Of a stretch of DNA of 9,617 nt, positions 1 to 5,930 are shown piece by piece. Every line of letters starts with the position of its first letter. Position 1 is the first letter of the stretch. The notes beneath the pieces were generated by a model. The model was not told where the DNA came from. It ran no database searches and was given only the letters and a program-made list of their open reading frames with translations. The stretch comes from Bacilli bacterium (GTDB lineage Bacteria; Bacillota_I; Bacilli_A; RF39; UBA660): assembly GCA_900751815.1 (NCBI GenBank), contig CAADST010000006.1:1-9617 (forward strand), written 5' to 3'. A program made the position numbers and the translations under genes.

Positions 1-62
1 CTTATAAAAAAGATATAGAACCAAATGTTATAGATAAAAACTATTTTGAACAAATAAAATAA
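1..62 (+). pseudogene. 3' end of a truncated DUF1848 paralogue (5' part outside window)
   Basis: The frame beginning with the tyrosine codon at base 3 reads YKKDIEPNVIDKNYFEQIK and ends in TAA at 60-62. Bases 1-40 are identical to bases 503-542 inside the DUF1848 gene downstream, in the same reading frame. After base 40 the two diverge and this copy stops within seven codons, whereas the downstream gene continues for about 200 residues. The C-terminal half with the cysteine cluster is therefore missing. This is most simply a partial duplication of the neighbouring gene. How far the duplicate extends upstream is not visible, and an assembly artefact at a repeat cannot be excluded. Confidence 0.6.
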
Positions 63-102
63 CATATTTTTAAAAATTTTGCATAAAATATTACAAAGAG
101 TA

Positions 103-131
103 TTTACAAATAGTGATATTTGTAGTACAAT
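103..131 (+). promoter_or_regulatory. Sigma-A-type promoter of the structured RNA / DUF1848 unit
   Basis: TTTACA at 103-108 and TACAAT at 126-131 are separated by exactly 17 bases. This predicts a transcript starting at about 137-139, just ahead of the structured RNA. The preceding 63-102 stretch is AT-only low-complexity sequence with nothing else visible. Confidence 0.65.
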
Positions 132-222
132 GAAAATGTAATCGGTTCCACGGCTGGTACTTACTAGTTCGCTAGTAATATTGGACATGGGGATTAAAGG
201 GGCTACGGCGCCTTTTTTCTTT
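132..222 (+). ncRNA. Structured leader RNA, tentative guanidine-IV (mepA motif) riboswitch
   Basis: The GC content jumps within an AT-rich intergenic region. Visible elements are a perfect hairpin at 161-178 (TTACTAG, UUCG tetraloop, CTAGTAA), possible enclosing pairs TCCA 147-150 with TGGA 182-185 and TAATC 139-143 with GATTA 193-197, and two related motifs, CCACGGC at 148-154 and CTACGGC at 203-209. The second motif sits in the loop region of a terminator-like stem followed by six Us. From memory, this combination (CACGG element, UGGACAUGGGG-like strand, then GGGGCUACGGCGCC plus U-run) resembles the guanidine-IV or mepA motif, which controls MATE exporters by transcription termination or antitermination. 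I could not check a covariance model. The gene here is DUF1848 rather than a transporter, so either the target is unusual or the identity is wrong. That it is a structured, terminator-linked leader RNA is more secure than its class. Confidence 0.5.
196..222 (+). terminator. Intrinsic terminator of the leader RNA (expression platform)
   Basis: GGC 201-203 pairs with GCC 210-212, extended outward by G-U and A-U pairs between AAAGG (196-200) and the T-run 213-218, with more Ts through 222. The stem lies about 48 bases before the proposed DUF1848 start, as expected for an attenuator. The short GC core suggests a conditional rather than constitutive terminator. Confidence 0.5.
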
Positions 223-269
223 TGTGCAATATTTTTAATATCATGATACAATATATCTGGATGATTTAT

Positions 270-1157
270 ATGATTTTATTTGTAAGTGGTAGAACAGATA
301 TTGTTGCTTTTTATACAGAGTGGTTTATGAAAAGAATAGAAGAAGGATTTGTAATGGTTCGTAATCCTTTTAATCCAAAATTAGTTAGTAAAATTGATTT
401 TAATAATATTGATATGATTATGTTTTGTACTAAAAATCCATTATCAATTATTTCTTATTTAAATAAAATAAATAAACCAATGCTTTTTCATGTAACCCTT
501 ACTCCTTATAAAAAAGATATAGAACCAAATGTTATAGATAAAACTAAAATAATCGAAGGTATTAAAGAAATATCTAAAATTATTGGTGTTAATAATGTAG
601 TTGTTAGATATGATCCTATATTAATAAATGCTAAATATACTATTGATTATCATAAAAGAGCATTTAAAAGAATGTGTGAACTTTTAAAGGGATATGTTAA
701 AACTATAATAGTATCATTCCTCGATAATTATAAAAATGTAGAGAAGAATTATGCATTTATTAAACCCATTCCTTTAACAGAAGAGATGTATAAAGAAATT
801 GGTGAGTCTTTTAGTAAGATAGCAAAAGATAATGGAGTGATAGTACAAACTTGTTTTGAAGAACATAATTTAGTAGAATATGGTTTTGTTAAAGGGGACT
901 GCTTATCCCAAGATTTAGCTCTTAAAATGACTGACAAAAAATTTCCAATCCAAAAGTTGCGGAAGGGGAATTTATGTAGTTGTGTGCAAATGGTTGATAT
1001 TGGAGCTTATAATACTTGCAAACACCTATGTAAATATTGTTATGCGAATTATAATGAATCAGATGTATATAAAAATAATAAATTACATAATCCGAGTTCT
1101 CCTTTATTAATTGGTGAATTACAAAGTGATGATATAATTAAAGAGAGATTTAAATAA
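270..1157 (+). CDS. DUF1848 family protein with C-terminal cysteine cluster
   Basis: A 295-residue protein if it starts at ATG 270. This start is preferred to TTG 222 or ATG 261 because it places MILFVSGRTD at the N-terminus, matching the usual MIISxSRRTDIPAFY opening of the family; GGATGA lies just upstream. Other family landmarks are EWF, VRNPFNPK, TKNP, KDIEPN, VRYDPI and a C-terminal CSC...VDIGAYNTCKHLCKYCYANY block. The CX3CX2C cluster at residues 250, 254 and 257 is like those binding a 4Fe-4S cluster in radical SAM enzymes, though here it is C-terminal; substrate and reaction are unknown. Several family-typical positions differ: SRRTDIP is SGRTDIV, FWTKNP is FCTKNP, and the usual Trp before RYDP is Val. 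The gene could be a divergent or weakening paralogue, consistent with the truncated copy upstream. It ends in TAA inside a terminator stem. Confidence 0.85.
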   Translation: MILFVSGRTDIVAFYTEWFMKRIEEGFVMVRNPFNPKLVSKIDFNNIDMIMFCTKNPLSIISYLNKINKPMLFHVTLTPYKKDIEPNVIDKTKIIEGIKEISKIIGVNNVVVRYDPILINAKYTIDYHKRAFKRMCELLKGYVKTIIVSFLDNYKNVEKNYAFIKPIPLTEEMYKEIGESFSKIAKDNGVIVQTCFEEHNLVEYGFVKGDCLSQDLALKMTDKKFPIQKLRKGNLCSCVQMVDIGAYNTCKHLCKYCYANYNESDVYKNNKLHNPSSPLLIGELQSDDIIKERFK

Positions 1158-1179
1158 TAGTATAAATTTCTCTTTTTTT
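1141..1179 (+). terminator. Intrinsic terminator after the DUF1848 gene
   Basis: AAGAGAGATTTA (1141-1152) pairs with TAAATTTCTCTT (1163-1174) through 12 bp including one G-U, with a 10-base loop, followed by a T-run at 1173-1179. The stem includes the gene's last codons and stop. Confidence 0.75.
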
Positions 1180-1204
1180 ATTTAAACTAGTAATAGTGAT
1201 AATT

Positions 1205-2548
1205 ATGTTGAGAGATTATAATAAAAAAAGAAATTTTAATAAAACTAAAGAGCCAGTGGGCAAAAGAGCCAAAAAACATAAAACTCTACGGTTTTGTATT
1301 CAACATCATATTGCCAGAAAAGATCATTATGATTTTAGATTAGAGTGGAATGGGGTACTTAAGAGTTTTGCGGTTCCTAAGGGTCCTTCATATAATCCAA
1401 AAGATAAAAGACTTGCTATAATGGTTGAAGATCATCCGCTAGACTATGCGAATTTTGAAGGCATCATCCCTAAAGGGGAATATGGTGGTGGTACAGTAAT
1501 GTTTGGGGATTATGGTAGGTGAAAGCCAATAAAAAATACTGAACCAGACTTTAAAAATGGTCCAATTAAATTTGAGGTAAATGGTGAAAGAATTAAAGGT
1601 TTATGGACTTTAGTAAAAATAGAAGAAGATAATTGGTTACTTATCAAAGATGCTGATGAATATCGTTTATATAATAACATAAATAAATTTAATACTAGTA
1701 TTAAAACTGGTAGAACAATGGCTGAAATTGCTGATATATCAACAAGTATTAATCTTACTAACCCTGATAAAATAATTTTTGATAACCCCAAAATTACTAA
1801 AGAAGAAATCTTTAATTACTATAAATTAGTAGCTAGCAGAATGATTCCTTTAATTAAAGATAGATTAATTAGTACAGTTAGAGCTCCTGGTGGTATTAAA
1901 AATGGGACATTTTATAAAAAACATATGGAAAATATGGATGGCTATTTAGGTTGTAAAAAGATAAAAGGGGAAGACTATTATTATATTAAAGATACACTAG
2001 GGATACTCTCGGAAGTACAAATGAATAGTTATGAATTTCATATCTGGGGTAGTATTATAGATGATTTAAATCATCCAGATATATTAGTTTTTGATTTAGA
2101 TCCTGATGAACATTTAAGTTTAGCAAAATTAAGAATGGGAGTAAAAGATTTAAAGAAAATACTAGATGAATATAATTTAAAATCATACCTTAAAACCAGT
2201 GGAGGTAAAGGTTATCATATAATTGTTCCAATTGCATGTATTACCTGGAGAGAAGCAAGAATGATTTCTAAAAATATTGCGGAATTAATGAGCGCTAAAT
2301 GGCCGGAGAAATACACAAGTAATATTAAGAAAAATAAAAGAAAAGGTAAAATATTTATTGATTGGGAGCGCAATATTAAAGGTTCTACTAGTGTTGCTCC
2401 ATATTCTTTAAGACTAAAAAATAAACCAAGAGTATCAATGCCAATTAAATGGAGTGAACTTGATAAAGTAAAACCTGATGATATAACAATGTCTGAAGCC
2501 ATAAAAAGATTAAAAAATAAAAACCCCTGGGAGGATTTATTTAGTTAA
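1205..2548 (+). pseudogene. ligD: LigD-like 3'-phosphoesterase/polymerase with in-frame TGA
   Basis: Without the TGA at 1520-1522 this is a continuous 447-codon frame, so the break is a single codon, not a frameshift. ATG 1205 is preferred to GTG 1196 because MLRDYNKKRNFNKTKEP matches LigD N-termini; no clear ribosome binding site is seen. The N-terminal part is a LigD phosphoesterase (PE) domain (QHHIARKDHYDFRLEW near residues 32-47, AVPKGPS, VEDHPLDYANFEG, GEYGGGTVM), retaining the family His and Asp residues. The TGA (codon 106) falls where the family has Trp in the WDxGTW segment; the first Trp of that segment is Gly (FGDYGR). Downstream the PE domain continues (LWTLVKIEEDNWLLIKDADEY), followed by a primase-type polymerase domain: LTNPDKIIF, the metal-binding FDLDPDE (Asp 297 and 299), KTSGGKGYH, and IFIDWERN...VAPYSLR. 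There is no ATP-dependent ligase domain, and no Ku gene is in view. The family acts in DNA end joining. ATG 1718 at the domain boundary could give a separate polymerase polypeptide, but it lacks a good ribosome site. Most likely a recent nonsense mutation; UGA read as Trp is the alternative. Confidence 0.8.
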
Positions 2549-3196
2549 TACTTTAATTAGTATTTTATCATGGATGTTTTGAATAAATGCATAAATATTA
2601 ACAGATTTATTAAGTATTAACTCTTTTATTAAAATGAGTAGAACTCCTATAAGAAATAGTGTAATACTTATAGCTATTTCATCTTCTATAAAGTTATATA
2701 CTCCAATAAACATTAAAATTATACCAATATAATTAATTAAATTTTCAAATACTTCAAGTAAAAATAAAAATATTAAAGTAAATGCTTTAATTATAAAAAA
2801 TACTAAATAATTAATAATTACAATAAATGTTTTTAAAAACTTTATTCCCAATTTATCTTTACCAAAATTTAAATAAGTCATTAAAAATTGCCATCTTGTT
2901 ACATAGGATTCAGAATAATTTTCCTTATATTCTTCTTTTTTAGCAGAATAACTTGTAGAATCATTAGAATATGTTTTAGAGTGATTTATATCATTAAGTA
3001 ATTTATCATATTCGCATCTTTTATTATCATCAAGTAATGTTTCCTTAGCTTCATTTAAACTAATAATTATTTTACTAGCCTCATCACTCTTATTAACATC
3101 GGGGTGATACCTTTTAACCATATCCCGATATGCCTTTTTTATTTCTTCATGAGTTGCATCTTTTTTAACACCAAGTAATTCATAAAAATCCATCAT
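2537..3196 (-). CDS. Membrane-anchored J-domain (DnaJ-like) protein
   Basis: A 219-residue protein. Residues 3-68 form a J-domain: [20 protein letters not shown], helix [17 protein letters not shown] with the diagnostic HPD at 31-33, and a closing [13 protein letters not shown]-domains stimulate the ATPase of DnaK/Hsp70. There are no Gly/Phe or zinc-finger regions. After a Ser/Tyr/Glu-rich linker (about 70-98), the C-terminal half is very hydrophobic, with about three to four membrane segments between residues 118 and 205. It is probably a membrane-tethered co-chaperone recruiting DnaK to the cytoplasmic face; its client is unknown. Two ATGs (3194 and 3191) are possible starts. No Shine-Dalgarno sequence is seen and a TATATT lies 11 bases before the first ATG, so a very short leader is possible. 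Its 3' end overlaps the convergent LigD frame by 12 bases and ends in TAA. Confidence 0.85.
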   Translation of the reverse strand: MMDFYELLGVKKDATHEEIKKAYRDMVKRYHPDVNKSDEASKIIISLNEAKETLLDDNKRCEYDKLLNDINHSKTYSNDSTSYSAKKEEYKENYSESYVTRWQFLMTYLNFGKDKLGIKFLKTFIVIINYLVFFIIKAFTLIFLFLLEVFENLINYIGIILMFIGVYNFIEDEIAISITLFLIGVLLILIKELILNKSVNIYAFIQNIHDKILIKVLTK

Positions 3197-3242
3197 AACA
3201 AATCACAAATATATATTACCATAATTTTTGTAATAAAAAAAG

Positions 3243-3271
3243 TTGATTTTAATTTATATATTTGATATATT
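3243..3271 (+). promoter_or_regulatory. Promoter of the HTH-like gene
   Basis: TTGATT at 3243-3248 and TATATT at 3266-3271 are separated by 17 bases. Predicted transcription start is about 3277-3279, exactly at the edge of a 20-bp palindrome, leaving a leader of about 120 bases before the ATG at 3399. Confidence 0.55.
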
Positions 3272-3276
3272 ATTGG

Positions 3277-3296
3277 TGAGTTAAATATTTAACTCA
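3277..3296. promoter_or_regulatory. Perfect 20-bp palindrome at predicted +1 (operator candidate)
   Basis: TGAGTTAAATATTTAACTCA is a perfect palindrome lying directly downstream of the -10 box. As DNA it fits an operator for a dimeric repressor, possibly the HTH-like product itself. As RNA it would form a hairpin at the extreme 5' end of the transcript. Flanking AGTTGA (3241-3246) and TCAACT (3294-3299) form a second, wider inverted repeat. Confidence 0.5.
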
Positions 3297-3350
3297 ACTG
3301 ATTTAAATATTTTTATATGACCGAATTATGTATTTGGAAAAAGTATTGGA

Positions 3351-3394
3351 TATGTTTAATAGTAATGTTTATTAATTTATTAAACATAAGGAGG
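3351..3394 (+). promoter_or_regulatory. Leader hairpin abutting the Shine-Dalgarno of the HTH-like gene
   Basis: TATGTTTAATA (3351-3361) and TATTAAACATA (3378-3388) form a perfect 11-bp stem with a 16-base loop. AGGAGG (3389-3394) starts at the next base, four bases before ATG 3399. A stem touching the ribosome site could tune translation initiation. The layout matches that before the DUF2828 gene. Confidence 0.5.
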
Positions 3395-3398
3395 TTAT

Positions 3399-3767
3399 AT
3401 GAAAAAGATTGATGCATATTTAAATCAGTATAAATCAAAGAATTTTAATGAATTGCTTTTTTCATTTATTGATTTAGGCAATCATAAAGATTCAGAGATT
3501 TATAAACTAGCAGGTATAGATAGAAAATTGTTTTCTAAAATACGGTGTAACAAGAATTATATTCCAAGTAGGAATGTAGTTATCAAGTTAGGACTTGCTT
3601 TAAAATTAAATCGGTATGATTTTAATAAATTATTAAATAGTGCCGGTTATAGTTTGCGGAGTAATAATAATTTTGATTTAGTTGTTAGTTACTGTCTAGA
3701 TAACCATATTTATGATACTGATACCATAAATGACTATCTATTTACCTATGCAAATGCTGTTTTATAA
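3399..3767 (+). CDS. Small helix-turn-helix-like protein, family unnamed
   Basis: A 122-residue soluble protein with a strong ribosome site (AGGAGG, four-base spacing). I recognise the type, but no named function: the central part (about residues 32-75: SEIYKLAGIDRKLFSKIRCN, NYIPSRNVVIKLGLALKL) resembles XRE-like helix-turn-helix proteins of Firmicutes, and a C-terminal part (FDLVVSYCLDNHIYDTDTIN) is commonly conserved with it. The HTH-like region suggests DNA or RNA binding, and the palindrome at its own predicted transcription start makes autoregulation plausible. Its terminator separates it from the structured RNA and DUF2828 gene downstream, so they form adjacent transcription units on the same strand. 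CGG and AGG codons here fall where Arg (or Lys) is expected, arguing against reassignment of those codons. Stop is TAA. Confidence 0.75.
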   Translation: MKKIDAYLNQYKSKNFNELLFSFIDLGNHKDSEIYKLAGIDRKLFSKIRCNKNYIPSRNVVIKLGLALKLNRYDFNKLLNSAGYSLRSNNNFDLVVSYCLDNHIYDTDTINDYLFTYANAVL

Positions 3768-3780
3768 CAGTATTTTTTTT

Positions 3781-3805
3781 GTCGCTTTAAAAGCGACCAT
3801 TTTTT
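3781..3805 (+). terminator. Intrinsic terminator of the HTH-like gene
   Basis: GTCGCTT (3781-3787) pairs perfectly with AAGCGAC (3791-3797) around a three-base TAA loop, followed after CA by six Ts (3800-3805). It begins 13 bases after the stop codon and insulates the next unit. Confidence 0.8.
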
Positions 3806-3813
3806 ATATTGCA

Positions 3814-3824
3814 TATAATATAAT
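3814..3824 (+). promoter_or_regulatory. -10 region(s) for the structured RNA
   Basis: Two overlapping TATAAT hexamers lie at 3814-3819 and 3819-3824. The second predicts a transcript starting at about 3830, at the 5' strand of the outer stem. No convincing -35 box is seen at the right distance, so the assignment rests on the -10 and the match to the RNA boundary. Confidence 0.45.
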
Positions 3825-3826
3825 AG

Positions 3827-3994
3827 TTATGCAAAGAGAAAAAAAAGACACATACAGCAAAAAGAAAATATTAGTAAAATTGGAAAAAGTTAATTGAAGT
3901 GTCTTGTTTAAAGCCACAGACAGCAGAGTATATTTATTTGGCTAATAAGAAAATGACTGATAATCATTATTTCGTGGCTTGTTTCTTTGCATAA
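3827..3994 (+). ncRNA. Three-way-junction RNA with two homologous hairpin arms, 5' of DUF2828
   Basis: The ends pair in a long outer stem: 3827-3836 (TTATGCAAAG) with 3985-3994 (CTTTGCATAA) is 10 bp perfect, extended to 13 bp (3839 with 3982) with one G-U. Inside are two consecutive arms, each closed by 7 bp: AAGACAC 3845-3851 with GTGTCTT 3899-3905, and AAGCCAC 3911-3917 with GTGGCTT 3974-3980, joined by five bases. The arms are repeats of each other: each 5' strand continues into ACAGCA (CACATACAGCA 3849-3859, CACAGACAGCA 3915-3925), and each 3' strand is followed by TTGTTT or its extension. The third stem pair is A-U in arm 1 and C-G in arm 2, a compensatory difference. Arm 2 contains an inner hairpin (AATGA 3952-3956, TCATT 3964-3968). 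No open frame of note runs through it. The outer stem ends one base before the ribosome site of the DUF2828 gene. It could be a cis-acting leader, a processed small RNA partnering the Ro-like protein (compare Y RNA and YrlA), or both. I recognise no Rfam family. Confidence 0.6.
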
Positions 3995-4005
3995 TGGAGG
4001 TTATT

Positions 4006-5433
4006 ATGGATTTATTAAGTGGTTTAAAGAAAAACAATACTATTTTTAATACTAAAGGTTCTAAATATTATGCAACTAGTTATAATGCTAATTTAGATGT
4101 TTTTGCTATGATGACAAGGTTTAATAGAACTGATGATATAATCAATAAATTTCATTTAGCAATTGACGAAGATGAAAATCTAGCATTAGCTAATTTATTA
4201 TATATCTTAGATATTAGAAATGGTAAAGGGGAAAGAAGATTATTTAAAACTATTTATAAAGACTTATGTCTAAATTATTCTGCTTTAGCATTGCGTATTT
4301 TACCTTTTGTAAGTGAATTAGGTCGTTTTGATTATGTCCTAGAAGGTATAAATACATCAGTAGAAAAAGAAACAGTAGCTTTAATTAAAGATAGACTAAA
4401 TAAAGATTTAACAACTAACGATGTATCACTACTTGCTAAATGGTTACCTTCTATTAGAACTCATAACAAAAATAATAAATTAGCTAAAAAATTAGTTAAA
4501 TTACTTGGTATGAGTGAAAAAGAATATCGCTATACTTTAAAAACATTAAGAGATAAAATAAATATAGTTGAATCTAATTTAACCAATAAAACTTATGATA
4601 AAATTGATTTTTCTAAAGTTCCATCTAAAGCGATGTTGAAATACAATAATGCTTTTAATAGACATTTAGAAAGTGAATTTAAGGAATATAAAAAATCTCT
4701 TGTAAAAGGAGAAACTAAAATAAATACGACTGGTTTATTTTGCTATGAAATAATTAAAAATATCTACCAAAATAGAGGAGATAAAGAATTATTTGATTTA
4801 ATGTGGCAAAATCAAAAAGAAATAGTAACTAATAAAAATATTTTAGTTGTTGCTGATACATCTGGTTCAATGACTGGTTTTGAACGCATTCCAATCTGTG
4901 CATCAATTGGTCTTGCTATTTATACTGCTGAAAGAAATACTGGTATATTTAAAGATCATTTTATTACATTTTCTGAAGAACCAACATTACAAGTTATAAA
5001 GGGAAAAACAATTTATGAAAAAGTCCAAAATATGAAATGTATTAATCCTTTAAATACTGATATTGATAAAGTATTTGAATTAATACTTACCACAGCAGCA
5101 GAAAATAAAATTAAAGGGGAAGAATTACCTAGTCATATTCTAATTATTACCGATATGGAATTTGATGATGGTGTTCATTCTAAAGGTGGAACAAACTTTG
5201 AAGGTTGGAGGAAAGCTTTTAAAGATAAAGGATATCAACTTCCAACAATCATATTTTGGAATGTAGCAGGTTCCACCAGAGGTATTCCAATTACCAAATA
5301 TGATGGAGATGTTGCCATTATCAGTGGTTTTTCTACTAACTTATTAGAAAACCTATTTACTTTAGATAATTACAATCCTACTGATGTTATGCTAGAACAA
5401 TTAACTACTTATTTAGAAATGCTAAATAAGTAG
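4006..5433 (+). CDS. DUF2828 protein: helical N-terminal region plus vWA domain (Ro60-like layout)
   Basis: ATG 4006 is preferred to the upstream TTG at 3979 because GGAGG (3996-4000) sits five bases before it and the TTG lies inside the RNA stem; this gives 475 residues. Residues 25-265 are helical and carry DUF2828 landmarks: DIRNGKGERRLF (69-80), LPFVSELGRFDYVL, LLAKWLPS, the YRYTLKTLRDKINIVE stretch, and KINTTGLFCYEI. Residues about 280-470 form a von Willebrand A domain with a complete-looking MIDAS: DTSGS at 284-288, a downstream Thr region, and ITDMEFD with Asp 383. A helical region followed by vWA is also the layout of TROVE/Ro60 proteins, which bind Y RNAs and misfolded RNAs; homology to TROVE is an inference. 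The adjoining structured RNA supports an RNA-linked role. Probably cytoplasmic (no signal peptide or membrane segment). The gene appears intact, 475 residues, stop TAG. Confidence 0.85.
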   Translation: MDLLSGLKKNNTIFNTKGSKYYATSYNANLDVFAMMTRFNRTDDIINKFHLAIDEDENLALANLLYILDIRNGKGERRLFKTIYKDLCLNYSALALRILPFVSELGRFDYVLEGINTSVEKETVALIKDRLNKDLTTNDVSLLAKWLPSIRTHNKNNKLAKKLVKLLGMSEKEYRYTLKTLRDKINIVESNLTNKTYDKIDFSKVPSKAMLKYNNAFNRHLESEFKEYKKSLVKGETKINTTGLFCYEIIKNIYQNRGDKELFDLMWQNQKEIVTNKNILVVADTSGSMTGFERIPICASIGLAIYTAERNTGIFKDHFITFSEEPTLQVIKGKTIYEKVQNMKCINPLNTDIDKVFELILTTAAENKIKGEELPSHILIITDMEFDDGVHSKGGTNFEGWRKAFKDKGYQLPTIIFWNVAGSTRGIPITKYDGDVAIISGFSTNLLENLFTLDNYNPTDVMLEQLTTYLEMLNK

Positions 5434-5449
5434 TTTTTATAACAAAAAA

Positions 5450-5474
5450 ATACGAATCCTTTTAAGATTCGTAT
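5450..5474 (-). terminator. Terminator between DUF2828 and Hsp20 genes
   Basis: ATACGAATC (5450-5458) pairs perfectly with GATTCGTAT (5466-5474) around a seven-base loop. Seven As at 5444-5450 give a T-run on the minus strand, so it is a good terminator for Hsp20. It lies in the convergent gap and may also act, less strongly, on the plus strand. Confidence 0.8.
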
Positions 5475-5478
5475 TAAA

Positions 5479-5853
5479 TTATTTAACTTCGATGTATTTT
5501 TTATTTTTGTCTTCATCGATTTTATCAACAGTAATTGTTAAAATACCGTCCTTAAATTCAGCTTGAATAGAATCTTCATCAATATCTTCTAGATGGAAAC
5601 TTCTTTCAATCTTACCATAAACTTTTCTTTCACGATGAAGATATTTTTTATTGTCTTCTTCTTTTTGTTCTTTTTCAGCTCTTATAACAATGTTTCCTTT
5701 GTTGCATTCAACTTTAATATCACTCTTATCATATCCTGGAACATCCATTTCAATGAAGACTTTACCATCCTTTTCATAAATATCACATTTCATCTTATTT
5801 TCTACTGTTAAATCACTTAACATATCATCAAAAAACATTCTACTTGGTAACAT
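5479..5853 (-). CDS. Hsp20 / alpha-crystallin small heat-shock protein
   Basis: A 124-residue protein of normal length for a compact bacterial small heat-shock protein. A short N-terminal arm (MLPSRMFFDDMLSDL) is followed by the alpha-crystallin domain from about residue 20: CDIYEKDGKVFIEMDVPGYD, IKVECNKGNIVIRAE, the SFHLEDIDEDSIQAEFKDGILTITV segment with the conserved A-x-x-x-x-G-x-L motif (about residues 95-112), and a charged tail KKYIEVK. These chaperones hold unfolding proteins without ATP and pass them to DnaK/DnaJ. AAAGGATG lies upstream at a somewhat long distance from ATG 5851-5853. A CIRCE operator overlaps its promoter, predicting HrcA repression and heat induction. Stop is TAA. 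Confidence 0.95.
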   Translation of the reverse strand: MLPSRMFFDDMLSDLTVENKMKCDIYEKDGKVFIEMDVPGYDKSDIKVECNKGNIVIRAEKEQKEEDNKKYLHRERKVYGKIERSFHLEDIDEDSIQAEFKDGILTITVDKIDEDKNKKYIEVK

Positions 5854-5930
5854 AAATTATCATCATCCTTTCATTAATTATTATGTTATTCATTTAATGT
5901 TTTTAGTCAATATTTCCTATTGACATTATA

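Noticed and set aside
222..269. TTG start 48 bases upstream of the DUF1848 start
   Set aside because: The added residues do not match the family N-terminus, the TTG sits in the terminator's T-run and no ribosome site precedes it.
749..937. Minus-strand open frame inside the DUF1848 gene
   Set aside because: Antisense shadow of a recognised protein, no ribosome site.
1510..1791. Minus-strand open frame across the LigD interruption
   Set aside because: Antisense shadow; the plus strand carries clear LigD motifs on both sides.
2215..2502. Minus-strand open frame in the polymerase domain
   Set aside because: Antisense shadow of the catalytic region.
3399..3767. Reassignment of AGG or CGG codons, as known in some uncultured Bacilli
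   Set aside because: CGG in the FSKIR motif and AGG in the PSR motif fall where Arg (or a basic residue) is expected.
3950..3980. Hammerhead-like CTGATAA core in arm 2
   Set aside because: The essential CUGAUGA and GAAA core elements are not present in the right order; CTGATAA is simply the loop of a five-bp hairpin.
3827..3994. Retron msr-msd RNA as an explanation for the paired-end RNA
   Set aside because: No reverse transcriptase gene is in the window; the adjacent gene is a vWA protein.
3979..4005. TTG start for the DUF2828 gene
   Set aside because: It lies in the 3' strand of the RNA stem; ATG 4006 has GGAGG at normal spacing and gives the family-like N-terminus.
5593..5811. Plus-strand frame opposite Hsp20
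   Set aside because: Phe-rich antisense translation of a Lys/Glu-rich gene.
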